Positions 8,862 to 18,019 of a DNA stretch of 64,000 nucleotides are shown here, in pieces. Both the position numbers and the translations under genes were made by a program. Below the pieces are notes generated by a model. It worked only from the letters and a program-made list of their open reading frames with translations. It did not search any database and had not been told where the DNA came from. This DNA is from Actibacterium pelagium (GTDB taxonomy: Bacteria > Pseudomonadota > Alphaproteobacteria > Rhodobacterales > Rhodobacteraceae). How positions within the stretch are numbered: position 1 is the stretch's first letter; each line of letters opens with the position of its first letter. The DNA lies in the NCBI RefSeq assembly GCF_002285415.1, contig NZ_NSBU01000007.1, positions 436,501-500,500 on the forward strand. The letters run 5' to 3'.

Positions 8862-9050
8862 TTCAGCACGCTTTTCGATCCTTTGATGATGCCAGCGTAC
8901 AATCAGCCTTCTCTTTCATGCAATCAGCAATCTCGAAACACATTGCCCGGCACAGCATTCCCACACTCGGTTGATGCCGAAGCAGGGGTGCAAAAACCAA
9001 ATAGACCGCGCAAACACCTTTGGCGATCTTAAGCGTCTGAGTTTGGGAAA

Positions 9051-9126
9051 TGGTGCCCCCACACGGACTCGAACCGCGGACCTACTGATTACAAATCAGT
9101 TGCTCTACCAGCTGAGCTATAGGGGC
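9051..9126 (-). tRNA. tRNA-Thr (anticodon TGT)
   Basis: The minus strand folds into a full cloverleaf. The acceptor is GCCCCTA/TGGGGGC with discriminator A and encoded CCA. The D-arm is GCTC/GAGC, the anticodon stem ACTGA/TCAGT closes the loop TTTGTAA (anticodon TGT), and the T-loop is TTCGAGT. Confidence 0.97.
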
Positions 9127-9400
9127 AACGGCACAGCGATTAGCATTGGCCGAAACAGGGTTCAAGATGAAAGAGAACGGAAATGTTCGGGGCGGGCTAT
9201 AAATTCTGCTCGATTGTCTTAATCAAGGTGATTTACCTGATCTGTAACTGCCGTGCCGCAGCCTAAGCGTATAGGCGAAACAGAGAACGAAGACGCGCCA
9301 GAAGTCTGGGACACGTCAAATGCCCCATAACGTGGATTTCAAACTGAACTGGAATTGGTGCAGAAGTGTCGCGCTGAGGCGTTAACCACAGAGTAGTCGA

Positions 9401-9550
9401 TTATTCGTCGTCGTCGGCTGTGTTGATCAGCCAGCCGCCGGGCCCAGCAATCGCGTCGGGCAGGGTGAAAATCATGGCTTCACGCAGCATGCCGGTCAGG
9501 ATCAGCGCATACAGCATTTGGTCCATAGTCACGGGCTGGAAGATATCCAT
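9401..9550 (-). CDS. Small ORF, 49 aa, possible small protein
   Basis: ATG at 9550 to TAA at 9401, with GGAG about nine bases upstream. The product starts MDIFQPVTMDQMLYALILTG and ends GGWLINTADDDE. It has a hydrophobic central part and an acidic tail, and stop-free coding with balanced codon use in a region otherwise without genes. No family is recognised. It could be a small membrane-associated protein or a chance frame; the good ribosome site favours the first. Confidence 0.5.
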   Translation of the reverse strand: MDIFQPVTMDQMLYALILTGMLREAMIFTLPDAIAGPGGWLINTADDDE

Positions 9551-9801
9551 GTCAATCGCTCCATCGGTGGTTCGATCTCTGATTTCTCACGGAAAAATGT
9601 CGTAATAATGGCAGGTATCGCCCTAATCACCGTGAATTCTAAGAGTTTCGGCCGTGCTTGTCTTAGTTGTCGGGCGAAATGCTTTATGCGGCGCGGATTG
9701 TTTTGAGTTTGGCGAGCTTTGTACATCACCTGCCATTTGCCAATTGTGAGGTGCCAATGCCTTGTAGGGCAGGTGTTAATCCAAAGCCTATGGTTTGACC
9801 A

Positions 9802-10485
9802 TCAAAGCGTTGCCCGATGAAGCAGATGGAACTTACCATCTTCGGCTTCACCGAACAGGCACAGGCTGTCGATCATGAAGGGGTATGGCAGTAGGGGGGT
9901 GATCAGAGGTTTCAGCACTGCCTCGGTCTGGTTTAGGTCTTCAGGGCCCAGGCGGCCCGTCATGGTCATGTGGAACCTGAACTCTTCCATGACATAGGGA
10001 TAGCCCCATTGAAGCAACAAACTGCGTTGTTGGGCGCTTAGTCGGTTGGGATTGCGGCGAGCGATGTCAGCGTCGGTAAGTGGCGCGCGAAAGATGTCCA
10101 GCCCACGAACGACGGCCGCCGCAAGTGCCTTTAGTTCAGTGGTGTCGCCCTGTGGTTTCAGTGCCAGAAACCGACCAAGGCGCGACAGTTGCAATCCCTG
10201 CAGATGAACTGAATTCAGGCTAAGCGCCAGAGCATCGAAAGCAGCGACTAGATCGACCTGGCCCATGCCCTCGGCCAGTCTGAAGGGGGGCTTGATCGTA
10301 CCATGGAACCCGTATTTGCGCGGCGTGGCGGTGATGACATCCAGCGGCTGGGGCAGGCCCTCAATGGCGGGCGGCGCGGCGGGGGCGCCTGCAACCGGAT
10401 CCCAGCCCAGCCAAGCAGAGCCAAAATCCATAAGCGGACCCGGATCTGGGGTGTAAAAGACTGCATATCTTTTAAAGTTCGTCAT
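9802..10485 (-). CDS. DUF1045 protein, 2H-phosphoesterase type
   Basis: The product matches the family called 'putative phosphonate metabolism protein' (DUF1045, TIGR03223): FKRYAVFYTP.. at the start, GWDP, and two HxT motifs, YGFHGTIKPPF and FRFHMTMTGRL. The paired HxT motifs are those of 2H phosphoesterases that act on cyclic phosphates; in phn operons the protein is thought to help phosphonate breakdown. No other phn gene is seen here. The ATG at 10485 begins the conserved part; an in-frame ATG four codons upstream (10497) is an alternative, and neither has a strong ribosome site. Confidence 0.82.
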   Translation of the reverse strand: MTNFKRYAVFYTPDPGPLMDFGSAWLGWDPVAGAPAAPPAIEGLPQPLDVITATPRKYGFHGTIKPPFRLAEGMGQVDLVAAFDALALSLNSVHLQGLQLSRLGRFLALKPQGDTTELKALAAAVVRGLDIFRAPLTDADIARRNPNRLSAQQRSLLLQWGYPYVMEEFRFHMTMTGRLGPEDLNQTEAVLKPLITPLLPYPFMIDSLCLFGEAEDGKFHLLHRATL

Positions 10486-10590
10486 GGTCGCCGTCATAAA
10501 GCCGATGCGCAACAGGTTCATGACAGGACCTGCCATGCGCACAGAAGTTTCTCAAGGCGCTTACCGCGACTGTGTCTGATCGCACTTGCG

Positions 10591-11238
10591 TCAGCTTAAC
10601 CCACGAACGAGCGCGTGAAGCTGATCGTAGTGGTTAAAGGTCGCGTTGTGGCGCAGCGCCTCGACCGGGTCGCGGCGATAGCCTTCGGTAAACAGCAGAA
10701 ACGGCGCGTCGGCGCGATCCGCTGTTTCGGCGTCGGTGCCGCTGTCGCCCACGAAGATGTAGTCAGAGGCATTCAACTGCCGGGCTGTTTCGAACAACGG
10801 GGCAGGATCAGGCTTACGGACCTTCAGGCTGTCACCGCCCAAAACGGCATCGAAGAAGGGGGCTAATGCCAGTTCTTCCAGAATTTGAACGGTGGGCTCG
10901 AAGGGCTTGTTTGTACAAACGCCCAATGGCCGTCCTTCGTCCCGCAAAGCAGCGAGGGCGTCCATCACACTTGGATAAAGGCGCGTTTCCGCAGAAGGAG
11001 AGGCTTTGTAATGGGTCTGTGTGATATTGGTCAGTTCGGCGTGATCGGCAAGGTCCAGACCCACGTGGCGCATCGCACGCTCGACCAATTTGGGAAGGCC
11101 GTTTCCGACAAATCCGATAATGGTGTGCAGGTCGAGCGGGTCCTTGTCCCGCTCGGCCAGCATTTTGTTCACGGCAATTCGAATGTCTGGCGCACTGTCG
11201 ATCAGCGTGCCGTCCAGATCGAAGATAACGGCCGTCAC
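10591..11238 (-). CDS. gph: Phosphoglycolate phosphatase, HAD family
   Basis: This 215-residue protein is of the haloacid dehalogenase superfamily. The nucleophile motif is FDLDGTLIDS near the start, motif II is VCTNKP, the conserved Lys is in KVRKPDP, and the metal motif is FVGDSGTDAETA. It would hydrolyse 2-phosphoglycolate to glycolate. The start overlaps the end of rpe by four bases (ATGA), and the rpe-gph pairing is widespread, which supports the name. Other HAD phosphatase substrates cannot be excluded. Confidence 0.87.
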   Translation of the reverse strand: MTAVIFDLDGTLIDSAPDIRIAVNKMLAERDKDPLDLHTIIGFVGNGLPKLVERAMRHVGLDLADHAELTNITQTHYKASPSAETRLYPSVMDALAALRDEGRPLGVCTNKPFEPTVQILEELALAPFFDAVLGGDSLKVRKPDPAPLFETARQLNASDYIFVGDSGTDAETADRADAPFLLFTEGYRRDPVEALRHNATFNHYDQLHALVRGLS

Positions 11239-11921
11239 AGCGCGGCTTCGGCCGCTGCGCGGATGGAGCGGATGTTGTCGCCATAGGGAGCTGGATTGTC
11301 GACCGAGCCGCCTTTGAAAACTGCCGAACCAGCGACCAGCACATCAGCACCCGCAGCCGCCATTAAGGGGGCGGTTTCGGGGGTGATGCCGCCATCGATC
11401 TCAATATGGATTGGGCGATCGCCGATCATGGCGCGCAGTTTCTTGACCTTGTCGATCTGGCTGTGAATGAATTTTTGTCCGCCAAAACCCGGGTTTACGG
11501 TCATCACGCAAATCAGGTCGACCATATCCAGCAGGTATTCGACATCCTCGATCCCCGTCGCGGGGTTCAGGGCCAGACCAGCCTTGCAGCCTGCGCCGCG
11601 GATGGCCTGCAGGGTGCGGTGGATGTGGGGGCCGGCCTCTAGGTGGGCGGTCAGGACATCGGCACCGGCGTCGGCGAACGCTTCGATATAGGGATCGACG
11701 GGCGAGATCATCAGGTGCACATCCATCACGGTGTTGATGTGCTTGCGGATGGCTTTGCAGAGGGGCGGGCCGAATGTCAGGTTCGGCACAAAGTGGCCGT
11801 CCATGACATCGACGTGAACCCAATCGCAGCCCTCTGTTTCGATGGCTTCGATCTCTTTACCGAAGTTTGCGAAATCCGCCGACAGGATCGACGGGGCGAT
11901 TTTGATTGAACGGTCAAACAT
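11235..11921 (-). CDS. rpe: Ribulose-phosphate 3-epimerase
   Basis: The 228-residue TIM-barrel enzyme interconverts ribulose 5-phosphate and xylulose 5-phosphate in the cytoplasm. Family motifs are IAPSILSADFANFG, HVDVMDGHFVPNLTFGP (metal-binding His and catalytic Asp), VMDVHLM, VMTVNPGFGGQKF and IEIDGGI, with the phosphate-binding GADVLVAGSAVF near the end. Length is normal. It is transcribed just ahead of gph with a 4-base overlap. Confidence 0.95.
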   Translation of the reverse strand: MFDRSIKIAPSILSADFANFGKEIEAIETEGCDWVHVDVMDGHFVPNLTFGPPLCKAIRKHINTVMDVHLMISPVDPYIEAFADAGADVLTAHLEAGPHIHRTLQAIRGAGCKAGLALNPATGIEDVEYLLDMVDLICVMTVNPGFGGQKFIHSQIDKVKKLRAMIGDRPIHIEIDGGITPETAPLMAAAGADVLVAGSAVFKGGSVDNPAPYGDNIRSIRAAAEAAL

Positions 11922-11981
11922 GTGCGTTGCCTGTAATTGCGTGAGTCGCGGGTCTTTTAACGTATCAAAGCCCCGGGCGCA

Positions 11982-12203
11982 TCATGCAGCTTTGGGTCGG
12001 CGGATCTGGTCGGCGGCTTTGATCACAAGTGGCGACAGCCCGTCACCGCCCGCATCCAGGATTTCGAACAGTTGAAGGCGCATGCGAGGCTCCCAGAAAT
12101 CATTGATATGGTTCGCAATTCCGGCGACGGCCTTGTCTTCGGGTTGCGACCTGAAGAACGAAGCGATCTGGTTGGCCATGTAGGTGAGTTTCTCAAGCGA
12201 CAT
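11982..12203 (-). CDS. fdsD: NAD-dependent formate dehydrogenase delta subunit
   Basis: The 73-residue protein (MSLEKLTYMANQIASFF... INDFWEPRMRLQLFEI) matches FdsD, the small accessory or delta subunit of soluble Mo-dependent formate dehydrogenases. It is the last gene of the fds operon and overlaps the end of fdhD by 11 bases, so translation is likely coupled. Its exact role in assembly or stability is not settled for the family. Confidence 0.9.
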   Translation of the reverse strand: MSLEKLTYMANQIASFFRSQPEDKAVAGIANHINDFWEPRMRLQLFEILDAGGDGLSPLVIKAADQIRRPKAA

Positions 12204-13014
12204 TATGGGCCTCTTGTGGGGTAATCCGGTGGGGATGGGTGAAAATCTCGAAACGCTCGTCGCGGGCCAGCGCGATCAGGGTCAGGCCTGCATCTTCGGC
12301 CAGCCGGACGGCGTGGGCTGTCGGGGCAGAGACAGCGATTAGAATAGGCGCACCCGCAAGGACCGTTTTTTGCACCAGTTCGACGGAAACGCGGCTGGTC
12401 AGCAGGATCACGCCGCTGGCCGGATCGATCCCCTGAAGCGCCAAAGAGCCGATCAGTTTGTCCAGCGCGTTGTGGCGGCCGACGTCCTCTTTCACGGTTA
12501 CGGTATCGTCTGCGTGCAGGAATCCGGCGCCATGAACGCCGCGGGTCAGATCGTGCAATTTCTGGCCTTTTCGCAGCATGTGCATTGCGTGAAGAAGGCG
12601 TGCAGAACCCGTACATACGTTGTCAGGTGGCAATTGGGGCAGGGGACGCATGGCCTGTTCCAGTGAATCGATCCCACATAGGCCACAACCAACGGGTCCC
12701 GCCATCTGGCGGCGGCGTTCACCAAGGCGGTCGGCGGCCTCGTCCGACAGCCACATCTGACAGTCGATACCGGCGTCCAGTTCTTCGATTTCTAACCGTT
12801 CGATCTGGTCAGGATGTGTGACGATCCCCTCGCCAAGTGAAAAGCCGATGGCGAATTCCTGTAGATCGGCGGGCGTGGCCATCATCACCGCCTGCGTCGT
12901 ACCGTTATAAGACAGCGCGACGGCGGTTTCCTCGGGGATGTCCCGCGTATTGGGGCGGGCGGTGCCCCGGGACACCGCCACGCTGGAAACAGATTGCGAC
13001 GGGCGCGGCATCAC
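12193..13014 (-). CDS. fdhD: Formate dehydrogenase sulfurtransferase FdhD
   Basis: The 273-residue protein carries the conserved Cys motif CGLCG (residues about 121-125), used in FdhD to pass sulfur from IscS to the Mo cofactor before insertion into formate dehydrogenase. Other family motifs are FAIGFSLGEGIV, DVGRHNALDKLIG and SVELVQKTVLAG. It overlaps the end of fdsA by four bases (ATGA), so it belongs to the same operon and would mature that enzyme. Confidence 0.95.
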   Translation of the reverse strand: MMPRPSQSVSSVAVSRGTARPNTRDIPEETAVALSYNGTTQAVMMATPADLQEFAIGFSLGEGIVTHPDQIERLEIEELDAGIDCQMWLSDEAADRLGERRRQMAGPVGCGLCGIDSLEQAMRPLPQLPPDNVCTGSARLLHAMHMLRKGQKLHDLTRGVHGAGFLHADDTVTVKEDVGRHNALDKLIGSLALQGIDPASGVILLTSRVSVELVQKTVLAGAPILIAVSAPTAHAVRLAEDAGLTLIALARDERFEIFTHPHRITPQEAHNVA

Positions 13015-15887
13015 TCTGCCGCTGGAAGGATGCGACGCGAAGCCTTGGCCCGCGCGGCATAGTCTTCCTGCCAGTCGGTTGGTCCGTTCGAGGGGCTGAC
13101 CTGTACCGCCGTCACCTTGTATTCCGGGCAGTTCGTGGCCCAGTCGGAATAGTCCGTTGTGATGACATTGGCCTGCGTGTCAGGATGGTGGAAGGTCGTG
13201 TAAACCACGCCGGGAGAGACGCGATCGGTAACCTTGGCCCGCAAGGCAGTTTCCCCGGAGCGTGACGCCAGTCGGACCCATGAACCATCCTGAATTCCGC
13301 GGTTTTCGGCGTCGAACGGGTGGATTTCCAGATCGTCCTGATCGTGCCAGACGACGTTCTCTGTCCGACGGGTCTGGGCGCCCACGTTGTATTGCGACAG
13401 GATACGGCCCGTGGTCAGCAACAGCGGATAGCGGGGGCCTGTTTTCTCATCCGTGGCGATGTATTCGGTGACGACGAACTGGCCTTTGCCACGCACGAAC
13501 CCGTTGGTGTGCATGATCGGCGTGCCTTCGGGCGCGGCGTCATTGCAGGGCCACTGGATTGAGCCTTTCTCTTCCAGTGCATCGTAATTTACGTTTGCAA
13601 AAGAAGGGGTTGTGGCTGCTATTTCATCCATGACTTGCGAGGGGTGCGTGTAGTTCCATCCAGCATCCATGGCGTTGGCCAGAAGCTGGGTGACCTGCCA
13701 GTCGGCATAGCCGTTCTTGGGTGCCATCACCTTGCGAACGCGGTTGATGCGGCGTTCGGCGTTGGTGAAGGTGCCGTCTTTTTCCAAGAAGGACGACCCC
13801 GGCAGGAAGACATGGGCGTAGTTTGCGGTTTCGTTAAGGAAGAGGTCGTGAACGATCACGCATTCCATGGCTTTCAGGCCCGCGGCCACGTGTTTGGTGT
13901 TGGGGTCCGATTGCAGGATGTCTTCGCCCTGACAGTAAAGGCCCTTGAACGTGCCTTCGACAGCGGCGTCCAGCATGTTGGGAATGCGCAGACCGGGTTC
14001 ATCGTCAATCTTGGTGCCCCAGATCTTTTCAAACACCTCGCGGGTGGCATCGTCAGAGACGTGGCGATAGCCGGGCAGTTCGTGCGGGAAAGAGCCCATG
14101 TCACACGCGCCCTGCACGTTGTTCTGCCCGCGCAGTGGGTTCACACCCACACCTCGACGACCGATGTTGCCGGTGGCCATGGCGAGGTTGGCGATTGAAA
14201 TAACTGTGGTGGAGCCTTGAGAGTGCTCGGTCACACCCAGACCGTAATAGATCGCGCCATTGCCGCCAGTGGCGAATAGGCGCGCAGCAGAACGCAGCTC
14301 TTCCGCGGGGACGCCGGTCAGAAGGGCGGTGCTTTCGGGCGAGTTTTCCGGGCGGCTGACGAATTCGGCCCAATCCTGGAACTCTTCCCAGTCACATTGG
14401 GTGCGGATGAAGTCTTCGTCACACAGGCCCTCTGTCACGATGGTGTGGGCCAGCGCTGTCATGACCGCAACGTTCGTGCCGGGGGTCAGCGCCAGATGGT
14501 GGGCGGCCTGAATATGCGGGGTGCGGACCAGATCAATCCGACGCGGGTCAATGACGATCAGCTTGGCCCCTTGGCGCAAGCGTTTCTTCAGACGCGAGGC
14601 AAAGACCGGATGGCCGTCGGTAGGGTTGGCGCCCATGACGATGACCACGTCGGTGTCTTCGACGGAGTCGAAATCCTGTGTCCCGGCTGATGTGCCAAAG
14701 GTGGTCTTCAGCCCGTAACCGGTGGGCGAGTGACAGACCCGTGCGCAAGTGTCGGTGTTGTTGTTGCCAAAGACCTGACGGATCAGTTTCTGAACAAGGA
14801 AGGTTTCCTCGTTCGTGCAGCGGGAAGAGGTGATGCCGCCGATCGAACGCACCCCGTGTTTCGATTGTAGATCGCGCAGCTTGGTGGCGGCAAAGCTGAT
14901 GGCCTCGTCCCAGGACACTTCTTGCCACGGGTCCTCGATGCTGTCGCGGATCATCGGGTTCAGGATGCGATCTTTGTGGCTGGTATAGCCATAGGCAAAG
15001 CGCCCTTTGACGCAGGAGTGTCCCCGGTTCGCCTTGCCTTGCTTATAGGGGACCATGCGAACCAGTTCTTCGCCGCGCATCTCGGCCTTGAAGGAGCAGC
15101 CGACGCCACAATAGGCGCAGGTGGTGACGACAGAATGGTCGGGCTGGCCGACCTCAATAATGGATTTTTCCTGCAGGGTTGCGGTGGGGCAAGCCTGCAC
15201 GCAGGCGCCGCAGCTGACGCATTCGCTGCCTAGGAAGTCGTCAGACCCCATGCCGGGCGAGACGCGGCTGTCGAAGCCGCGACCCTCGATCGTCAAGGCA
15301 AAGGTGCCCTGAACCTCTTCACAGGCGCGGACGCAGCGCGAGCAGACGATGCATTTCGACGGGTCGTAGGTGAAATAGGGGTTGGTTTCGTCTTTGGGCT
15401 GGTAGGCGGGGTTGGCCTCGCCGTTCTGGCGGGTCTCAAAGTGGTTTTCGCCCGGTTCATAGCGCACGTCGCGCAGGCCGACGACGCCAGCCATGTCCTG
15501 AAGCTCGCAATCGCCATTAGCGGCACAGGTCAAACAATCCAGCGGGTGGTCTGAGATATAAAGCTCCATCACCCCTTTGCGCAACTTGTGCAGCTTGGGG
15601 GTCTGGCTGTGGACGACCATCCCCTCGGCCACGGGCGTGGTGCAAGAGGCCGGGGTGCCGCGACGGCCTTCGATCTCGACCAGACACAGGCGGCAGGACC
15701 CGAAGGCGTCAACCATATCGGTGGCGCAAAGCTTGGGGATCTTAATCCCGGCCTCGGCACTGGCGCGCATGACAGAGGTGCCCTCTGGCACGCTCACCTG
15801 CTGGCCGTCGATGATCAGGGTGACGGTGTTTGTGGATTTCGAGGCAGGGGTGCCGAAATCGGGATCGGGGATGATGAAGTCTTTCAT
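13011..15887 (-). CDS. fdsA: NAD-dependent formate dehydrogenase alpha subunit
   Basis: The ATG at 15887 follows GGAGG at seven bases and overlaps the fdsB stop, giving 958 residues; a longer frame upstream is ignored. In order: an N-terminal [2Fe-2S] domain (FGSCRLCLVEI), a His-Cys [4Fe-4S] region (HPLDCLTCAANGDCELQ), two ferredoxin-type clusters (CIVCSRCVRACEE, CVSCGACVQACP), the Fe4S4 motif of Mo-bisPGD enzymes (CAYCGVGC), the catalytic domain and a C-terminal dinucleotide-binding domain. The Mo ligand is Cys in ARVCHSPTGYGL, not selenocysteine. It oxidises formate to CO2 and passes electrons to FdsB/FdsG. Confidence 0.96.
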   Translation of the reverse strand: MKDFIIPDPDFGTPASKSTNTVTLIIDGQQVSVPEGTSVMRASAEAGIKIPKLCATDMVDAFGSCRLCLVEIEGRRGTPASCTTPVAEGMVVHSQTPKLHKLRKGVMELYISDHPLDCLTCAANGDCELQDMAGVVGLRDVRYEPGENHFETRQNGEANPAYQPKDETNPYFTYDPSKCIVCSRCVRACEEVQGTFALTIEGRGFDSRVSPGMGSDDFLGSECVSCGACVQACPTATLQEKSIIEVGQPDHSVVTTCAYCGVGCSFKAEMRGEELVRMVPYKQGKANRGHSCVKGRFAYGYTSHKDRILNPMIRDSIEDPWQEVSWDEAISFAATKLRDLQSKHGVRSIGGITSSRCTNEETFLVQKLIRQVFGNNNTDTCARVCHSPTGYGLKTTFGTSAGTQDFDSVEDTDVVIVMGANPTDGHPVFASRLKKRLRQGAKLIVIDPRRIDLVRTPHIQAAHHLALTPGTNVAVMTALAHTIVTEGLCDEDFIRTQCDWEEFQDWAEFVSRPENSPESTALLTGVPAEELRSAARLFATGGNGAIYYGLGVTEHSQGSTTVISIANLAMATGNIGRRGVGVNPLRGQNNVQGACDMGSFPHELPGYRHVSDDATREVFEKIWGTKIDDEPGLRIPNMLDAAVEGTFKGLYCQGEDILQSDPNTKHVAAGLKAMECVIVHDLFLNETANYAHVFLPGSSFLEKDGTFTNAERRINRVRKVMAPKNGYADWQVTQLLANAMDAGWNYTHPSQVMDEIAATTPSFANVNYDALEEKGSIQWPCNDAAPEGTPIMHTNGFVRGKGQFVVTEYIATDEKTGPRYPLLLTTGRILSQYNVGAQTRRTENVVWHDQDDLEIHPFDAENRGIQDGSWVRLASRSGETALRAKVTDRVSPGVVYTTFHHPDTQANVITTDYSDWATNCPEYKVTAVQVSPSNGPTDWQEDYAARAKASRRILPAAE

Positions 15888-17413
15888 TCCGCAGCCTCCT
15901 TCTGAGGTCCGAAGTCTTCGGGGAAGTGGGTCAAGGCCGACATGACAGGGAAGGGCGTAAAGCCGCCAAGCGCGCAAAGGGACCCTTCGCGCATTGTCTC
16001 GCACAGGTCGGTCAGGATTTCGGTCGCCTCAAGGTCGCCGCGTCCGATGCGGTCGATGGTTTCCACACCGCGCACCGCACCAATACGGCAGGGGGTGCAC
16101 TTTCCGCAGCTTTCAATGGCGCAGAACTCCATCGCAAAACGGGCCATGGATTGCATATCGGCGGTGTCATCAAAGATCACGATCCCGGCGTGGCCGATCA
16201 GCCCGCCTTGGCCGTCGAATTCTTCATAACCAAACGGTGTGTCGAATTTCTCGCGCGGGAAATAGGCGCCCAAGGGGCCGCCCACTTGGACCGCTTTCAC
16301 GGGCCGACCCGTCGCAGTGCCGCCTGCGATCTCGTCGACCAACTCGCCAAGGGACATGCCAAAGGCGGCCTCGAACAACCCGCCGTGTTTGGCATTGCCC
16401 GCGATCTGAATGGGGATCGTCCCGCGCGACCGGCCAAGGCCGAAGTCACGGAAATACTCGCCGCCCTTGTCCAAGATGACCGGCACAGTGGCCAGCGAGA
16501 TGACGTTGTTCACAACGGTTGGTTTGCCCAAGAACCCTTCGTGCGCAGGAAGCGGGGGCTTGGCGCGAACCACACCACGTTTGCCTTCCAAGCTGTTGAG
16601 AAGGCTGGTTTCTTCGCCGCAGACATAAGCGCCTGCACCCACGCGGACCTCCATATCGAACGCTTTGCCACTATCCAAAATGCTGTCGCCCAGAATGCCT
16701 GCGCCTTGGGCGATTTCGATTGCGCGCTTCATGACACGGATCGCGTCTGGGTATTCGGATCGCAGGTAGATGTACCCCTTGGTCGCCCCGACAGCGAGAC
16801 CTGCGATGATCATGCCTTCGATCAAGACGAAGGGGTCGCCCTCCATGATCATCCGGTCGGCAAATGTGCCGCTGTCGCCTTCGTCGGCGTTGCAGACGAT
16901 GTACTTCTGGGGTCCGTCGCAATCTAGAACAGTCTGCCATTTGATCCCCGTCGGAAAACCCGCCCCGCCGCGACCGCGCAGGCCCGAGGTGGTGACTGTA
17001 TCGACGATCTCTTGTGGCGACATCTTCAGGGCCTTGGTTAGACCGGCAAAGCCGCTGTGGGTCCAATAGTCTTCAAGGCTAAGCGGATCCGTCAGGCCGC
17101 AGCGGGCGAAGGTCAGGCGGGTTTGCTTGGCGAAGAACGGCAGGTCTTCGACCGGGCCAAGGGCTTTGGGGTGGGTGCTGGGCGAGGCCAGCAAGTCTGG
17201 GATTTCATCCGGGGTGATGGGGCCGAAGGCGGTGCGCCCGGCCTCTGTCTCTATTTCGACCAGAGGTTCCAGCCAGATCATCCCACGAGAGCCGTTGCGC
17301 ACCACATGCAGGTCCAAATCCTGTGTTTCAGCCTCGGTCATGACCGCGCGGGCCACGGCGTCAGCCCCAAGGGCGAGGGCGGCGGAATCGCCGGGGACGT
17401 AGACCTTCATCAT
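15884..17413 (-). CDS. fdsB: NAD-dependent formate dehydrogenase beta subunit
   Basis: The ATG at 17413 overlaps the fdsG stop; an upstream frame extension lies inside fdsG and is not needed. The 509-residue product is NuoF-like. It has an N-terminal thioredoxin-like part without Cys, the NADH/FMN motifs RGRGGAGFPTGIKW, CNADEGDSGTFADR and YVCGEETSLLNSLEG, and the [4Fe-4S] motif ESCGKCTPCR followed by a fourth Cys in SLCALGG. It holds FMN and reduces NAD+ with electrons from formate. Confidence 0.95.
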   Translation of the reverse strand: MMKVYVPGDSAALALGADAVARAVMTEAETQDLDLHVVRNGSRGMIWLEPLVEIETEAGRTAFGPITPDEIPDLLASPSTHPKALGPVEDLPFFAKQTRLTFARCGLTDPLSLEDYWTHSGFAGLTKALKMSPQEIVDTVTTSGLRGRGGAGFPTGIKWQTVLDCDGPQKYIVCNADEGDSGTFADRMIMEGDPFVLIEGMIIAGLAVGATKGYIYLRSEYPDAIRVMKRAIEIAQGAGILGDSILDSGKAFDMEVRVGAGAYVCGEETSLLNSLEGKRGVVRAKPPLPAHEGFLGKPTVVNNVISLATVPVILDKGGEYFRDFGLGRSRGTIPIQIAGNAKHGGLFEAAFGMSLGELVDEIAGGTATGRPVKAVQVGGPLGAYFPREKFDTPFGYEEFDGQGGLIGHAGIVIFDDTADMQSMARFAMEFCAIESCGKCTPCRIGAVRGVETIDRIGRGDLEATEILTDLCETMREGSLCALGGFTPFPVMSALTHFPEDFGPQKEAAE

Positions 17414-17886
17414 GACTGTGCCTCCGCCAGCAGCGTGTCGAGCTGTTCGTTCACCCGGCCATGGACCTTGTCGTCCAGCATGGCCGCAGGTGCACAGGCA
17501 CACAGGCCAAGGCAGTAGACAGGTTCCAGAGTGACCGCCCCATTCGGGGTCGTCTCGTGCCAGTCCACACCTAGCTTATCTTTGGCGGCTGCTGCCACGG
17601 CATCGGCACCCATGGCCTGACAGGCTTCGGCCCGGCAAATCTTCAAAACCTTGCGCCCGCCGGGTTTGGTTTTGAAGTCATGGTAAAAGGACATCACCCC
17701 GTGAACCTCTGCCCGCGACAGGTTGAAGTGTTCGGCCAGTGTAAGCAGAGCCTCTTCCGGGATATGGCCAAGCGCATTCTGAACGCCATGCAGGGTGGGC
17801 AGCAAGGGCGCCTCAAGCCCGTCATGGGCCGTGGCGATCTCTAAGGTTCGGGCGCGGATGGCGCTTGCGTCGGTGGCTGTTTGCAC
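17410..17886 (-). CDS. fdsG: NAD-dependent formate dehydrogenase gamma subunit
   Basis: This NuoE-like subunit carries a [2Fe-2S] cluster, with Cys in KICRAEACQ and VYCLGLCAC. A GTG at 17886, seven bases after GGGGACG, gives 158 residues, the usual FdsG size; a TTG at 17940 would add 18 residues and would start inside a palindrome, so it was not chosen. It is the first gene of the fdsG-fdsB-fdsA-fdhD-fdsD operon and relays electrons in the diaphorase part of the complex. Confidence 0.92.
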   Translation of the reverse strand: MQTATDASAIRARTLEIATAHDGLEAPLLPTLHGVQNALGHIPEEALLTLAEHFNLSRAEVHGVMSFYHDFKTKPGGRKVLKICRAEACQAMGADAVAAAAKDKLGVDWHETTPNGAVTLEPVYCLGLCACAPAAMLDDKVHGRVNEQLDTLLAEAQS

Positions 17887-17939
17887 AGGTCGTCCCCACA
17901 GTAAGTCTATTGGTTTGTTCTGTGGTGGTTTGATCGGCA

Positions 17940-17987
17940 ATTCAATATTGAATATTCGTTATTTGATAGAGATAGTCTATCAAATAA
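17940..17987. promoter_or_regulatory. Operator region of the fds operon (two palindromes)
   Basis: Two perfect inverted repeats lie between the LysR gene and fdsG. One is the 14-base palindrome ATTCAATATTGAAT at 17940-17953. The other has 12-bp arms TTATTTGATAGA/TCTATCAAATAA around GATAG at 17959-17987. The second contains T-N11-A spacings typical of LysR-family sites. Likely binding site of the adjacent LysR protein. Confidence 0.6.
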
Positions 17988-18019
17988 TATCCCGTTTCGC
18001 AATGAAACAGGGCGACCGA

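Noticed and set aside
15926-16927. A 333-codon plus-strand frame over fdsB
   Set aside because: Antisense of fdsB; no ribosome site or motif.
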